From positions 428,749 to 492,748 of the forward strand of contig MU404060.1 in the NCBI GenBank assembly GCA_022695795.1: a stretch of 64,000 nucleotides of DNA, in the 5' to 3' direction. This document shows positions 25,281-38,099 of the stretch, piece by piece; position 1 is the stretch's first letter, and each line of letters starts with the position of its first letter. The notes under the pieces are model-generated. The model ran no database searches. It was not told the DNA's origin and saw only the letters and a program-made list of their open reading frames with translations. A program made the translations under genes and the position numbers. The stretch is from Biscogniauxia marginata (taxonomy: Eukaryota > Ascomycota > Sordariomycetes > Xylariales > Xylariaceae).

Positions 25281-25924
25281 GGGCTTATTGAGTTTGCGAG
25301 TCGTGAGGTGGCTGCGAGATTTCATGGCGTTTTTTTTGTCTGAACTACAAGCTGGGGAACACATGTATGACAACCGGTGGCTTTCGTGCAGGGGTGATTA
25401 GGGCGACACACTACGCAGCCCCCAGAGCTAGGAAGTAGATAAGCTCTCTCGTAAGGCGTTTGACTGACGCCTTGATACATCAATTGAGGATGCCTCAATC
25501 CTGACAACTACCTATTCGCCTTACCCTTGTGTGACCATTAACGTTCCTTTAATCGCGAACAATACACGTAAGACCTTAGGACAGGTTCTCTGGTAGGCTA
25601 GAGCCCTCGTGCAATACCATACGTCTCCCACCAATCAAGTTGATCCTTGGCTTGTATAGCAGCTTGTGTCATCAGACCTTTTCATCAAGTCTATCTTATG
25701 GACGACTTCTCTGCTCTCTCCTCCAGAATTTGTATACATGATTATTACGTGTTAGAGTAATGATCTAAATGTACCATCATAGGGCTCATAACATTGGCCC
25801 TTAAAGCTAATAGAGAATATTACCGAGCGCCGTCGCGAGGGCTATATCATAAATATGTCTATACGTATGCGTATATTTAACATACGGACATAATTTCCCG
25901 TGATTGCTTTTGGATTCCTCGTCC
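25281..25924. other. Convergent 3' intergenic region
   Basis: About 640 bp between the NOT2 stop and the end of the minus-strand SRPBCC-like gene. Nothing recognisable was seen. Confidence 0.5.
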
Positions 25925-26552
25925 TCACCTCTTGCTCTCCACATATGCCTTCAGGTCTGAGGCCTGGGTCTCAAACCGCTCCTGCAGCTGGTCCCTCAGC
26001 AGCGCAATCGTGCCCGTGGACAGGCCCTCGTAGTACGTCTCGTATGACAGCATCCGCGTCGTGGTGCCGTCGCCCAGGGCGACCAGCACGGTCGGGTGCT
26101 CGGCGCGCGTTCCCGCGCCCCCGAGCCCGTCGTCGTAGCGCCACGCGGCTAGCAGATAATCAGACGCGTCCTCGTCCTCGTCCTCGTCGGTGCCGTCATC
26201 TAGCACGGTGACGATCTCGGAGCTCGTCGTGTTGAGCCCCGGGCCCGCGATACCGCGGGACGTCAGTGTCATGCGCATCCCCACGTGGACGTCGCGGGAT
26301 GTCGAGGGCACGTCCACGTCCACGATGAACGTGTTCCACGCGCCGTAGGACAGGAAGTCGAGGCGGCGCGGAGACGACGGAGGCGCAGACGCTGAAGATG
26401 CCCCCCTTGGACCTGTAGGTTGGCGTGCGGAGGGTGGATGGGCTGGAGGGAGGGGGGCAGACGAGGGTGGAGTAGTCGAAGGCGAGGGCGAGGGCGAGGG
26501 ATGGTATGAGGGATGTGAGGATGGCGATGATGGTGGTGATGGGGTGGAACAT
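25925..26552 (-). pseudogene. SRPBCC/START-like secreted protein, frame broken
   Basis: The ATG at 26552 (ACCACC before it) opens a frame with a clear signal peptide, MFHPITTIIAILTSLIPSLA, followed by a Pro/Ser linker and GGIFSVCASVVSAP. At about 26360-26380 the frame must change to continue with LDFLSYGAWNTFIVDVDVPS and then a plausible lipid- or ligand-binding domain to VESKR and the stop at 25925. The two halves join where SRPBCC proteins (polyketide cyclase/START-like fold) have beta-1 and the loop before the WNTF motif, with about ten residues apparently missing. No intron with usable splice sites bridges the shift. It is either a small deletion in this strain or an assembly error. The ligand is unknown. 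Confidence 0.65.
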
Positions 26553-26573
26553 GGTGGTAGGTAAGAGGTTCAC

Positions 26574-27846
26574 TGGGAGAGGTGTTTTTACATTGGATGA
26601 TGTTTTGGTTGAGGATCTGACTAGAGGAGGATAACTAGCTATAGCATCGGAAATTGTTCTACTATTATTACTTATTATTGTGGTCTTGGTGACGACTATA
26701 AAGATACTTGGCGCCCATGTGACAAAGTCATCGTAGGCTGTTGCTTGAGTGCTAGCTTACCCTACCTTTTCAAGCGACGGCAAGCCATACGGATGGAGAC
26801 GCGAGCTACAAAGGAACAGTGACTGGACACCCTTGCTGGGGCTGGCCATATATTGAAGCGTATTATAAGGGTGCTGTCGTCACTGCCGATGGTTGCTGCA
26901 AACTGTGCATGTGAAGCTGAGCAACCACTAGGTACGCAGTCGCCCAATTGGATTGGTGGAGAAGTAAAGCTTTCTCTTCACTAGTCATTGCTGAATAATC
27001 TATGGGATCGTGGTGAACACCCCCGAGAAGCCCAGGGGAGATTTAACATCACTCGAGATAGCTTCATTGGTACGAAGTTACCCATGCGTTCGTGATATGC
27101 CTGGCATCGTGACTAGGGAAAATTTTTATTTTTTTATTTATTTACGATTGTAATGGAATGATGAATACCGCCAACGAAGCTGGCAAAAAAACAACTATGA
27201 TGCCTCCAAGACATATATCGTACACATAGTAGACTCCAATGCTAGGCTGGATGTAGGAGGTAGCTAGAATTATTTGATCTCGCCAAAGCCCCTACGGAAT
27301 ACACCCTTTCTAGTGTGCAATGCAATAAGTCCGATAAGACGATAGGACTTAAACCAGGTAGTAGGTACGTACCTACTACGCGGTAGGCAGGCACGAAAAG
27401 GGAGGGGTATGAGAAGAAAACAAGGAAAGAACAAAGAAAAAATAGAAATGAAGCTCCGAACCATCTCGAGGATCTCGGCGATCAATGGCGTATCAGGTAA
27501 AGTGGGCCCAGGAGCTGGTCAAAGCTTGTTGTTTACAACGATGTAGCAATCCGACCAATGAAAGCGCCGCGCAGCTTCGTGACCTGGCTTTCCCTCAATT
27601 TAGAGCAACCCACCACCCACAAACTACCTCTTCACTTTTACCTACCTACACAACTCCATCACCTGGAATACACGCCCTTGCAGACTCCATCCAACCTCAT
27701 ATCTCCGCCGTTTTAGCATCGAGCCATGGTTAATTGACCCATCACTTATTCGCCGAGTCCCTTCTACACGTCTCCTCCCCCGTTTTGACGCGATCCCGCG
27801 CAGCATCTGACGCGTTTTTCCCGCTCCCACACCACCGGTCGTCGCG
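26574..27846. other. Intergenic region with INCENP promoter
   Basis: No supported gene. Divergent starts flank it, so it holds promoters for both. An unspliced frame at 27485-27733 is most likely the 5' leader of the next gene, as it stops before the INCENP ATG and has no domain. Confidence 0.5.
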
Positions 27847-30800
27847 ATGGCAGGGCCACGAGGAGCGCGTTTGCAGGTCGGATCATCGCAATGGATCACC
27901 GAAGAGAGGGCATCTGCTACGCAGATCGCGCAGTCCGAGGTCGAGGAGTTTACCTTTTCTGCGCGCAACGATTTCGACTGGTTGAATGAACACATGGCAG
28001 ATATATTCAGTGAAAATCAGATGTGCGTGTAACTGCACAATACATACCCGGCGGGATCTTTGTTCCCAACTGACACTATCGTAGAAATGTTGCCGAAGTA
28101 TTCAAGACACCCGGAAAGTTGCGAGGCAAGACGCCTCGAACAATACGCAGACCTAATCCGACGGAAAACCGCGTCGTGAGTAACCTCAGCTCGGACCTAG
28201 GCTGCAAACTTATCAGCATGCTTTGATCACTAACATATTCTAGCCACTCTCCAATATCTTCTCTGCCACTCCCAAGGGCCCTTCAAATCCCTTCTCCATA
28301 CCTAATATCAGTCGAAACAACACACCGAGAGTCAAAATTGCTGCAGACACCGAGTTTTCGCACCCGAAAGCGACCAACCCTACAAGCCCCTTAAAACAGG
28401 TTTCTCCACCAAAGCCTACTGCTGCCACGCAACCAATATCAGTCGTGGATTCGGGATATCATGGGAGCCAGTCTCAGGATGTGATGGACATCGATGAGCC
28501 CACAGAACCGTTCAGCCCAGCGGCAGATATCCATAGTGACCAAGTGCCTTGCCCTACGTCCCCCGAGCAGCACCAAACTAGTAGCCCGGTACCACAGTCA
28601 TCAGAGCATACTGTGCAGACAACGGCAGCGGAAGCAACCACAGCGCAATACTTCACGGCACATGCAGCAGCAGCAAGTTCCGCAATCAAGACGGTTGAGA
28701 ACAATGAGAGCACGACTCCTGCGGGCTCGCCAGCCCTGTCACCCAAGTCGACTCCACTATCCCAGAGCTTTACACCTTCGAAGTCGCCAAGAACTAGTCA
28801 CGTCCCGGCAGATGCCGAGCAAGAGGTGCCCGAGGCGGACGCGATGGATGGCGTTCTTGAGGAGCCATCAAGATCCCCGTCTGATGGCTCGAGCCCTATT
28901 CGACCAATCGTCCGAAAGAGCAGTCTTAATTTCGCGTCCTTGCCTGCACGGGAACCCATGACCCACAAGAGTGTTGGCAACAGGATATCGAGAATCAGCC
29001 ATTTGGACCAGACCTGTACTAGCTATTATAACCGCCACACCGGGGGAAAAAGTCTGGGTCATACTAGGCGTGAGCTCACAGATGACGATGAGAACGATGA
29101 AATGGATATAGATGATGAGCCTTCTCCACTAAAGCCGCAAGCCCCGCTGGAATCGGACATCGCGGTCACGCACAACAAGACCTACACCCAGCGGCTTCAA
29201 GACCAGATCAGCAAGTTGGGCCAGACTCAGACAACTGCTTCGCGGCGTTCCAAATCGTCATCAGATTCTTCTGCTTCGCAGCTGCTAGCCACCGCTGCCC
29301 CAGTTCCACCAACGCCCCAGGCAAAGCCATTACTTTCACCGAAAAAGACGGCTACAACGCCAGGCGCGTTCCCGGAAGATGACGAAGATGATTGGATTCA
29401 ACCTCTTGGGACACCTGACAACGCTTCTGGTGATTTTAGCCCGCGGCCAGGACTTGCTAGGAGCTACACCGCCGACGTAATGGAGGGTGTGTCTGGAAAA
29501 GAGACGGTAAGTGGTAATGATTTCCCAATGCCACAGGCCCGCCAGCGCACAAGTCTGTCAAAGTCTCCTCAGCGTCCGCCCGTTCCGGAAAAGTCTACAG
29601 GTGGTCTAGGGCACCACAAGTCGGTATCTGTTCCTGTTCTACCTATCATGAACAAGGACAACAGCGACGAGACTAGCCTCAAGAAGACAATCTCCGCATC
29701 ACACCCTGCGCTCGAATCTGTTCCCGAGACGGGGAGACCTACCACACCCACAAAGTCACCATCGCGAAGCTTAAGAGACAGTCCTCTGAAGCAGGTTAAG
29801 AACAAGTTGTCATCGATCCTTAAGAGCTCTAAGGGGCTCTTGGCTAGTAGCGCTGCCATCAGTGCGGAAGGAAAATCATCGCTTGTCTCACCCTCAACTC
29901 CTCGGATAGGTCTTACTGGGGCACCTTCAAGTGATGAGCTTCGGTCACCTTTGGGCAGGGACGGGCAACCCCTATATCCCGACCTGTCTCGCCACATAAC
30001 CGAAACTCAAACAATCGCGAGCGCCACCAGTCCAGGACGTGCTGAAGGCCGAAGAACAAGGGCTTCGATCGAGAAGGAGAAGCAAAAGGAGAAAGAAGCA
30101 AAAGAAGCACGCCGAGCAGCTGAGCAGATGGATAAGCTCGAAAAGGCCCGCGAGAAAGAGCGAGAGAAGGCCCGGGTCTTCAGTAAGGAGCAGGAAAGAA
30201 TTGCAGCCATGGAAAAGCAAATGATTTCCCAGAAAGAACAGGAAAAGAAACCTGTCCCCCCCACCCCTAATAATGCACTAAAGACAAGCCGAGCGAGCCC
30301 GCAGAGAACCAAGGCACAGCCTGTTGCAGAGGGGCGTGCGGAAAATCCCATTAATTCGGACGAGAAGACTATTGGCGACGTTGAAATGGTTGATGTGCTT
30401 AGCTCTATGCCGCCACCTCCCTCGGTCCCCCGTTCTCTTGCAACCCCCTCCGCTACCAAGCCTCGAGAGATCAAGCGGCCAGTCAGACCCGCTAAAGAGA
30501 CCGTAAGCAAAGCAAAGCAAGCACCAACTGTGATCCGAGTCAATATGGGCTCTCAACATTCTCAATATCATCCTTCCAACAGTACCCTTTCTTCCAACCT
30601 TCACGATACTTTGTCCCAACCTCAAGCTAAGGGCAAAGCCAACCAGTCAATACAGGCGAAGCCCTCCCTACAAAGTTCAATGCAGAGTTTTAAGAGCTCG
30701 ACCTCATCTGTAGGCAGGCCTAAGGCTCTCGAAGCGGCAGCACGAAGAAAGGAGCAGGAAGAACGTGAGGCACAGCGTAAGCGTGATGCTAAGGCTGACA

Positions 30801-32001
30801 TGGAGCGCAAGCGAGCTGCTATGCAGGAGGAGGAGAGACGCCAAGAACAACAGCGGAAGCTTGAAGCCGAGCGACAGAGGGAAGAGGATCGCAAGCAAGC
30901 GGAGGCGAAGAAGAAACAAGCTATGATTGAAAAAGCAAAGCAAACCAGGGCGCCCCCGCCAGCTGTTCGAAGCCAACCAAATGGCCCCCCGGACTTTAGC
31001 AAAGGTGAAGGTGCGCCTAGCCGACCTCCCTCGCGTATGGCCACGGCTACTCAACGCTCTCAAGAGGACACTGCCCGTCCAGTCAACACGGTTTTGTCGG
31101 GCAACTCCAAGTCAGCCACAAAACGCCCTCTTCAACAAGATCAGAGTGAAGACAGTGCTTCACGTCAGGCTTCAGCCCGTAATGGGAATGTCTATCCAGC
31201 CAAGGAGTCAAAGAGGCTGCGTATGTCTGATGAACTCGATATCGCTGCTGAGAAGAAGGAGAAGCAGCCAAGCCTGAAAGGCGCGCCTGTGCGTCCATCT
31301 GGCGGTCTCAAAAAGGTAAGAAACCCAGAGTTGAAACGCATTGAGTACGGAATTAACCTATCAACTAGGACATACCGACTAAATCGATGTTCCCAGCTGG
31401 CTATACTAATGCAACTCAGAATGGCACAAGGGATATATTCAAGACTACCGTTACAAGCCAGCATAGCAGTCAGGTGAAGGCAGCACACCCGTTGGACATG
31501 GCTCAAGTGTCCAAATCAGCCATTCCATTCGCACCCAACCCAGCCGGACCCTCTCACAAGACGCCTGCGCGACCCCAGGGAGTTGCAGCCGCTAAGTCCG
31601 CTGCCAAATCAGCCACACGATCATCTCCGCGATTCCAGAATGGCGAGGCGATTGAATTGCCCGAGATCAACACAGACGACGAAGATGATGATGAGTATGA
31701 TGATGGCGGGAAGGATATGGTTGCGGCCTGGGCCGACTCACCTAATCTTCGGAGGGCCCTGGTTGAGCAAGAAAGCAAGGACCCATTTCAAGTTTTCGGC
31801 GCTCCGGCTCCCCTTAACATGGAGGAGGTGTTCGTCAAAAGCAAAGACCGGTTCCACAAATTCCGTGCCCGAACCTCGAGTGCCAACTGGAGCGGTGCTG
31901 ATAGATTGACGGAGGAGGATATTCGGAAAGACCTAGCGGCGAGGGATAAGATGAGACGGGACGGGGGTTGGACCTACGAGATGAGTCGAGATATGGTATA
32001 A
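27847..32001 (+). CDS. SLI15: INCENP/Sli15-type Aurora kinase scaffold
   Basis: Four exons (27847-28022, 28085-28175, 28244-31315, 31369-32001) encode 1,323 residues. Most of the protein is Ser/Pro/Thr-rich and disordered with many S/T-P sites. Lys/Glu/Arg-rich helical stretches lie at about residues 690-755 and 915-990, the latter resembling the INCENP single alpha-helix region. The C-terminal IN-box, which binds and activates Aurora B/Ipl1, is clear at about residues 1229-1310: AAWADSPNLRRALVEQ, DPFQVFG, PLNMEEVF, RFHKFRARTSSANWSGADRL and TEEDIRKD. The TSS phosphorylation-type motif precedes W. The N-terminal region probably binds Survivin/Borealin (Bir1/Nbl1). The chromosomal passenger complex acts at centromeres and the spindle midzone. 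Start chosen from the conserved N-terminus and intron phases. Confidence 0.92.
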
Positions 32002-34949
32002 AAATACGGAGTTGGACCCAGGGGCGGCGGAAAGGAGACGATGCGCATCGTAGGAGTTCAAGGCATTCTAGGTTGCATTCTATCCGGTGTTGGATTATTC
32101 GTGGCATAAAAACATCATATTGTTTAGGGAGGCGTTTGGCGGGTTTGTAGGTTATTGTTGTTGGGCTTTTTCGTCATTACTGCTCGACGAACATAGGAGA
32201 AAGGGCTTCACAAATAGAAGACGCATTAGCTCTCGGGACTGGGGTTCGGGTTGCCCCAGTTCTGAGATTGCCGAATATTTTTTGGTTTAAAATCAGCAAG
32301 TTGCCGGGAGTTCTAACGAGTGACAATGTGTCCCCTTTCTCGTTCTCTTCGGCAATTGCAAGCAAGACGGAGATAAGTGCGTATAGGTATGCGTCGTGAC
32401 GTCGATCAATGTAACAAGAAGGGTTAGGTATTTTTGGCCCCCCTCTCTTCCTCCTCCCTCCTCCCTCCCGCTCCCTCTTGTATATACGTATGCATGTATA
32501 TACCTTGGCTCACGTTATGCGGCTAGGGACGAGCCGCGACGGGGACAGGGACGGGGGTGCAACGTTCATAAAAGGGCGGCTGGCCAACCAGGTTTTTTGC
32601 AGATTACAATGGATTGATTTATTGAGGGGATTTGAGGGTTTTCCTCTGGTGTCTGTGTTCTCTAAACCTTGTACGTGTGCGGGAAGAGTGAGGGGTAGGT
32701 AGGTAGTCGGGGTTCTTGTGCTTGTTGGGCAATGTTTATTATCTAGATTAGGTACTGGTTTGGGGTGATCCATTAAGAATAGTTCGGAACAGGTTGAATT
32801 AGTGGTTGTAATGATGTTGGAGAGCTCAGTCTCCCATACTGTTAAAACTAACTTAAATAACCAGCGAAAGCGCAGACTACCACCAGTATCTAAGTAGGTA
32901 GGTATACTGATTTTTGAAGTTGCAAATAGGTAATCTGTGCTTGTATCTTATTATGAAGAGTAGGTAATAAATGCATATAGTTGTATAGAGTTATGTTGTG
33001 ACTGGTTCCGTCCTTGCTCGTTGCCTCGTACCACGTAGGTCAGGTAGGTATAAGCATCATTATTTGACGTCATCTAGTCCGAACCCTCCCGCGTTTACTT
33101 TTTCTAACTACTTACGTACTAGGAATGTAGGTACTTAAGGTTATGTAGGCATCCGTAAGGTGGGGCTTGGGTATTATAGTGTAGGTACACTACATTCCGG
33201 CACGTCCATATAGCAGTACTCTTGTTATGTACCTAAAATATTCTATTTAAAGATGCAAATAGGTAAGTTCTATTGCGCTGCAGAAAATGGGGTTGTTCTT
33301 ATTTCTCATTAGCTACTAGCAGGGAAACCCAAGAAGCCAACCGAAAGAGACTTGTTCTGATTGGATTGACTTGCGTGGATGTTTACTAGATCTTTCTATG
33401 GATAGATGACACCCCTGATAGGAAAGTCTCACATGCATAACGTCTTCCTAGTTTGGCAAGGTAAAAATAGGCCGTGCTACAATCAGCTGCCTTGCCCCCA
33501 AGAGCAATCGATGCCATCTTATACTTATTATTCCTAGGTCCGTCGTGTAATCTGCATGCAGGATTGACCCTACGAAGGAAATCCCCTAGTGCCGGTGCTG
33601 TGCTTGTGCGCGCGATGACCTAGTGTTTACATATACATTCTAGACGGAACTGGCCATCATCGTGTGACGGGCTCTCATCAGCTTTGTTGTTATTGTTGGT
33701 GGTGCCCGCGGCCGAGGCCGCGTGTCGACATCAGACTGCGGATGAGAGGGAGCATGGGACGTATAAGAAGGAAATACTGGTACCTAAGGTACTTAGGTTA
33801 CTAATATTAGGTATTAGGTATAAGAAGGTTGTGTGTTGGTGAAAGCGGTGTGTGACTTTGGGCGCACCCAGACATCTACCCACAGAGGAACAAACAGGCA
33901 TTTGCTTCTAGGGCTAGGATACGTGATATGATTTGCAGAATCATCGTCTCTTTTCCTTTCCGAGTAATAGCATAAATCTGTTGCCTTGTCAATGTCTAAT
34001 ACTAGCACTAGTACTACATAGTACATACCTAGCTTAAGTACATGTACTTAGTACTCTCCGTAGGTAGGTACCTAGGTATTCTGCCGGGACAACAATGATT
34101 GTAACTAGGTACCTCTGTACATGTAAATAAGGCACCTTCATTCCATCATAGATGTAGGTACTTATATGTATCCTCATACGGTAGGTAGTACCAAAGGTAC
34201 AAGGTAGTAGACAATGCTTGTTTTGGATCTCCACCGGCTAAGTCAGCAGCAAGGTCAGGTAGAATCGACGGAAGGCCTAGGTATCCAGTCAGTTGGGACC
34301 TTACAACAGGGCACGGGGCACCTGTTTAGCCCCGTTCCCGGATCGTTGTCTAAAATCTTTAGGTATTGTACCCCCCACCTGCCACACCCTCCCTCCTTCG
34401 CACCCGCAACCCATATGTACCCTCCCTTCCCTCCACTGTCAAGCCATTCCCGAACGAACGCGAGAAAATACAACGCGCAATCTTTTGTTGTTCTCTCCTC
34501 CATTTGAACTCAGCTTCGCCCGCGACGCCTGCGCTACACCATTTTTTGGTATGGTACATCATCATTCTGCCTTCTCCACAAGTACACGTCCATACCCACC
34601 AATACTTGGAAATTCTTTTTTTTTTTCCCTACCAACCTGGGTACCTAAGTTTCAGTGCCGATATTTCTTGTGCACCTCACATTCAACTGTGCTGCTACGC
34701 ATGACTACTACCAGTACTACTACTATACCTATCGTCATTTGTCCGAACATTCTTCACACCTCCCTTCGGACTATTGCGTCTCGACCTCGACCTGGAAGAC
34801 AACATTCGTACATCAACCCCCCGCCATCGCAAATCGAGTCCACCCAAGTGCTTCCCATGCGGTGATGACAAGGCTGCAAACAACCTCCTCCTTCCCTCAA
34901 TCGCATTCACACCCCTCTCCATGTTGATTTAGTCCTCGAGCTTGTCATC
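32002..34949. other. Intergenic region with INCENP 3' flank and J-protein leader
   Basis: No supported gene in 2.9 kb. The right 700 bp is pyrimidine-rich and probably 5' leader or promoter of the J-domain gene. Repeated GTAGGTA/TACCTA words occur at 33.0-34.2 kb. A dispersed repeat related to one at 53.8 kb lies at 32755-32836. Confidence 0.5.
32796..32836 (+). repeat. Dispersed repeat end, copy 1
   Basis: The stretch matches 53842-53883 almost base for base, including TGTAATGATGTTGGAGAGCT and CAGTCTCCCA. Weaker similarity (GTTTGGGGTGAT) starts about 35 bp further left in both copies. Probably the edge of a transposon or solo-LTR remnant. Confidence 0.75.
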
Positions 34950-37900
34950 ATGCCGAAGTGGGATAAGAGCCGCAACTACTATGCGGACCTTGATGTCCAC
35001 CCTACTGCTTCCACAGACGAGATCAAGAAGCAGTTCAAAAAACTAGGTATTCTCATCCCGCCCTTCGCTGGTGTCACTACTCCATTGCTGACTTCTTCCC
35101 TCCCAGCACTGAAATACCATCCAGACCGAAATCCGGGCAGAGAAGCCGAGGTCAACCCCAAATTCCAGATCATCCAGTCCGCCCACGAGATCTTGATCGA
35201 CGATGTCTTACGACGGCAATATGACGATGCTCGCCGAAGCCACACGGCCCGCTACCCCATGGCCTCCGGAGTCCGGGGTAATCCCTGGCAAGATATTGCC
35301 AAACAGTACCCTCCGCCTCCAAGACGACCGCAGCCTCCCCCTCGCCCTTCCGCTGCCCAGCGCTACGCGAACTTTGCCAATGGGATGCCGCGGCCTACTA
35401 GACCTACGCCAGCCGACGATCCTCAGTCACGCAAAAGCAACGCAGATGCATGGGAAAGCATGAGAAGTCACGCAAACCGAGCAAAGGCTCCCCCTACTCC
35501 AGGAAGAGCTCCTACATCGGCGGCTCGCGAGGCGAAACCAGGTCCTGTCCCTCCCAGGACCGCTTACCAGAAAGAAAAGGCGCAGGCGGCCTTTGGCAGC
35601 AGAAGGACTGGCTTCACCCCGCATTCTCCTGGCGTAGCTGACGAGCCTCCGGTCACAAACAAGAATTACTTCACCACCCGGACACACTCGAACATATTCG
35701 CTGAGACGAAACCGGAGACGACGCCCGATAACCACCAACCTTCGACCCCCGTAGATCCATTTGTCGACATACAAGAGAGGTACATGGATGGTCGCAAAAG
35801 TACACCATATCATTCATCAGGCGGGGAGAAGACAAGTTTATTTGCTGACGGGCCAGGGTTGAGTCGCACCACAAGTGCCCGGGCACCTCCTCGAAAGATG
35901 GAGATGCCAGGCGCGTTCCCACGCTCGCGGCCGCGGAGGTCTAGTTCACCAAAGAGCTCGAGTAACGATGGGGGCTCCGAAGATTCAAGCAAAGTTAACG
36001 CGGGTCTCGGTGCATCAGCTAATAGAAGAGCCTCATACAGCAGCAGTCACGTTAACATGCGCGCTACCGGCGATCGATCTGACCCGATGGCAGATCCTAC
36101 GAATACAGCCCCGCAGCCCAATACAGCTTCACAGCCTAAACCAGCAGCAGCCGGTCACGCCCCGACGGAGCCCGCCAACTTCAACACCGGTATGTTTCAT
36201 GGACAATCTCAAGGCTGATTTTTATCACTTGCTGACTGAGAAACAGCTCCCGCGCCGGGTACAGGTTCAGCCCATGTCAATAGTGGTCCTTCAGTGTATG
36301 CCTCACAACCCACAAAACACTCTCATTTGTCCAATACTCTGCCTCAATTCTATTCTGTCAGATCTCAGCCTGATCGTGCTAAAGAACACGCACCGCGAGC
36401 TTTAGACTGGCTGTCGATAGTCACAGGCTTCGATCTCAGGGGCCCTTCGAGTGAAGGAATGAAACAAGATTCCCCCACATTGACGCCCCTTGAAGCCCAG
36501 CAAAGAAGAACGCTCTCGCGTCTTATGGAGACACAACCAATGCTTGGTAAAGATCTTGATCGGCTTGCGACAGAGGCGAAGAACAAAGCTAAAGACGATT
36601 CGAGTGCTTCAGCAACCAAACAAGTAAAGACCGGTGCTGACAAGAGTCGTTCATCTAGCTTCAACTTCTCAGCCGCCAACGACTCTACTAGCAAAGACGC
36701 TAGCACCAAGCCATTCACCAGTAGTAGTGCTGATAACATCAACACGAAATTTGTTCAAGACGACCATCCCGATGATTGGCAATTCAAGGCAGGTGCCTCC
36801 TCGGCGAGCGAAGCATATACGCCCTCAAAGCCTCGACTGCAGCCTCGTACCCGTGTTACGCGCCGGCAGGTTCAGAAATCTAGGCCAGCCCCAACGATCC
36901 ATATGACCTCAGCACCAGAAAGTTCGGAGGATACTAGCAAGCAGGGATTCTCGGCTGGAGAATGGAATGAGCAGATAGGATCTCATCACTTTGAACCCCA
37001 GCCTTCTAATAGTGCATCATCGTCTCCAGCCCGCCGGATGCACTCTAAGAAAAGCAAGCCGGTGAAGATGACTGCAGGTACGGCTGGAATGGTAGACGAA
37101 GAAGAAAGCGAAGGATGGCAGGAAATTCCTCGCCCCCCCTCTGACACTACGTCGGCATCTGTGTCTGCGTCTGGGGCCCCGCCTAGCCCCAATGCTATGG
37201 ATATTGATTCGCCGGCCCCGGGTAACGTGGAGGATACCCCGAAAGCTTCTCAGACAAACGGTGCTCGCAATATCCCCGTCGAGCCCCATAGAGCAGACTG
37301 GAGAGCTGGAAAGGTGGATGGTGTGCATTCTAGTTCGGCGAGTTCAACCTCCGACGCAGACTCGACAAAGAGCGGCTTCCTTGAGCCATCTGTCCCACAG
37401 CCAATGGCGGCGCCTGCTGTAGCAAATCCATTTATTCCCCATAATGGTGGTTCCGAGGATACCGAAGAGTTCCGTATGAAATTCACGGAGTTCAAGAAAG
37501 TTGAGCCCTTCGTAGATTCGACACCGACTGGGCTCAAATCCTTTTCGGATCTTAAGTCGACATTACCTTTTGAAAGCCGACCGTCGGAACAAATTCCTCT
37601 GGAGAAAGTGATATCACCTGCACCTCTCGTTTTTCCCACTCCTCCGGTTGCTCCTCGACTTCCACCCCCTATTGCAGTGGCTGGTCTTCGACCCAACGCA
37701 ACGTCCTTCCGCAAGTATGCCCAAGACTTTTACAACTACATGGATAAGTGGGAGAGCTTCCACAACAAGATCATGCTCCACTTCTCAACCCGCCAGGACA
37801 ACTTTAAAACCCGACGCCAACAGCGTGGTGCGGCGTGGCTGGATATCTCCCTGGGCAGCGATGGTGCACGTGAATATCTTGCGGAGCTGGATCAGGACCA

Positions 37901-37988
37901 GGCGATCCATAGCCAGTGGCTGGATGCCATCAGGGAGCACCGAAAGAAGGTTGCCGAATTCACAGAGTTCAGAGACAGGGTTAAGTAG
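34950..37988 (+). CDS. J-domain (DnaJ-type) protein, large, disordered
   Basis: Exons 34950-35046, 35107-36189 and 36247-37988 encode 973 residues to TAG. The N-terminal J domain (about residues 8-80) has NYYADLDVHPTAS, KKQFKKLALKYHPDRNPG with the HPD motif that stimulates Hsp70 ATPase, and FQIIQSAHEILID. The rest is Pro/Ser/Arg-rich and disordered, with a repeated P-x-P theme (PPPPRRPQPPPRPS), then a C-terminal helical segment RKYAQDFYNYMDKWESFHNK with EYLAELDQDQAIHSQW. It is a type III J-protein; the client is unknown. Intron 1 is 60 nt and has no in-frame stop, so retention would only insert 20 residues after KKL. A conserved-looking frame continues past the TAG to TGA at 38099 (see extension). 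Confidence 0.88.
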
Positions 37989-38099
37989 GAAGACCCGCTC
38001 GGCATCTCTCAGTACGGCGGCTACGGCGGCCTTAAAGTGCCTTACGGTGTGAACCACCACAGAACGCCATCTATCCCACAATATAAGCCGGGATATTGA
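37989..38099 (+). other. In-frame coding-like extension downstream of the J-protein TAG
   Basis: After the TAG at 37986-37988 the same frame continues for 36 codons to TGA at 38097-38099. The product EDPLGISQYGGYGGLKVPYG, then NHHRTPSIPQYKPGY, resembles a natural Tyr/Gly-rich C-terminus and not random 3' UTR. No intron of usual length with good sites removes the TAG. Either the protein ends at VK or the stop is a recent nonsense change (CAG to TAG would do) or is read through. Confidence 0.5.

Noticed and set aside
27485..27733. Open frame of 82 codons upstream of INCENP
   Set aside because: No similarity and it ends just before the INCENP leader; likely untranslated 5' sequence.
37953..38021. 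33-39 nt micro-introns removing the TAG in the J-protein, and a similar 33 nt one in MOB3
   Set aside because: They are shorter than known fungal introns and lack a branch site, so they are not used in the models.
18285..38099. Reassignment of TAG as a sense codon
   Set aside because: No in-frame TAG occurs inside the long conserved frames of SMC2, INCENP, NOT2 or the lipase, so a genome-wide recoding is not supported.
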